A DNA stretch of 6,137 nucleotides from Gammaproteobacteria bacterium (lineage in GTDB: Bacteria; Pseudomonadota; Gammaproteobacteria; Steroidobacterales; GCA-2729495): the NCBI GenBank assembly GCA_023150055.1, contig JAKLLP010000135.1, positions 1 through 6,137 of the forward strand. Reading direction: 5' to 3'. Below the pieces are notes generated by a model. The model searched no databases, was not told the origin of the DNA, and was given only the letters and a program-made list of their open reading frames with translations. This document shows positions 5,897 to 6,137 of the stretch, piece after piece (within the stretch, counting starts at the first letter, position 1; the number at the start of each line of letters is the position of its first letter). The position numbers and the translations under genes are program-made.

Positions 5897-6137
5897 AGCT
5901 CTCTGCCCAGCTGCGGGGATGCCAGCCGGCACGAGACTGGCGTGCCGCTGCTTGGGCTGGCGGCGGTGACGTCGCGGCGGGACACTCGCTGCGCACATCC
6001 CTGTGCTGCGCTCGCTCGGGGTACCCCACCAGACACGTTGATCTGTCCAATTACCAGCGCGCTATGGAGCAAGGCCTGCGCTCCGCAACCTGCTCCGCTG
6101 GCTCCACACGCCCGCCTTGACGTCACCGCCACCAGCC
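5897..6137. other. Non-coding stretch after the cox operon
   Basis: No credible gene is seen in this 241-nt end region. The reverse-strand frame through it (GTG at 6132) runs across the terminator into ctaE and has low-complexity Arg/Ala/Ser content. The stretch has several dyads: GGCACG/CGTGCC (5928-5933 with 5941-5946), and the terminal inverted-repeat element listed separately from 5955 onward. Confidence 0.6.
5955..6137. repeat. Structured element with terminal inverted repeats (MITE-like candidate)
   Basis: GGCTGGCGGCGGTGACGTC (5955-5973) is the inverted copy, 18 of 19 positions, of GACGTCACCGCCACCAGCC (6119-6137). After two mismatches, GGCGGG (5976-5981) also pairs with CCCGCC (6111-6116), so each arm spans about 27 nt. 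Inside are a GCACA-TCCC-TGTGC hairpin (5993-6006), a perfect palindrome GGGGTACCCC (6018-6027), and GGAGC/GCTCC dyads around 6066-6096. No transposase frame is present. The 3' arm ends exactly at the window edge, so the true boundary and any target-site duplication cannot be judged. It could be a non-autonomous mobile element, a dispersed structured repeat, or a non-coding RNA locus. Confidence 0.5.

Noticed and set aside
5716..6132. 138-codon - strand frame over the ctaE end and the non-coding tail
   Set aside because: It passes through the terminator and into ctaE, is low in complexity and has no recognised domain. It could be mis-annotated as a hypothetical protein.
1..6137. CRISPR array, tRNA/rRNA, toxin-antitoxin or defence genes
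   Set aside because: No regular spaced repeats, RNA-gene landmarks or relevant protein families were seen anywhere in the window.

Overview
This is a GC-rich window with every convincing gene on the + strand, and it looks like the chromosome of a gammaproteobacterium. The CoxB/CtaD sequence style and the biotin-gene / DUF2244 / coxB order resemble loci I know from xanthomonad-like and related groups. That assignment is by impression and was not computed.

Left part (1-1165): the end of a biotin operon. It holds the C-terminal 88 residues of biotin synthase (bioB) and then a complete bioC, the malonyl-ACP O-methyltransferase that starts pimelate synthesis. bioF, bioH and bioD, often found between or next to these two, are not between them here.

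Middle and right (1298-5838): an aa3-type cytochrome c oxidase operon. The order is a DUF2244 membrane protein, coxB (subunit II, CuA), ctaD (subunit I, A1-type heme-copper oxidase), an unannotated 39-residue single-helix protein, ctaG (Cox11, CuB copper chaperone) and ctaE (subunit III). Spacing is tight: 26 nt, 78 nt with a strong hairpin across the coxB stop codon, a 4-nt overlap, then 3 nt. An intrinsic terminator with a 10-bp stem and 8 T follows ctaE. The locus encodes the three core subunits plus the factor that inserts CuB. Heme A synthesis (ctaA/ctaB), SURF1 and Sco must lie elsewhere if present.

Right edge (5897-6137): no gene. It carries a structured non-coding element bounded by imperfect inverted repeats of about 27 nt (5955-5981 and 6111-6137). 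It may be a MITE-like or other dispersed repeat and may run past the window end.

Main points for a second look: ctaG has no stop codon before ctaE and reads 275 nt into it in another frame, and one extra A in an AAAA run would restore a normal C-terminus. Also notable are the small membrane protein between ctaD and ctaG, the hairpin enclosing the coxB stop, and the terminal inverted-repeat element. I see no defence system, CRISPR array, tRNA, rRNA or clear transposase. Most of the window is a standard respiratory locus.
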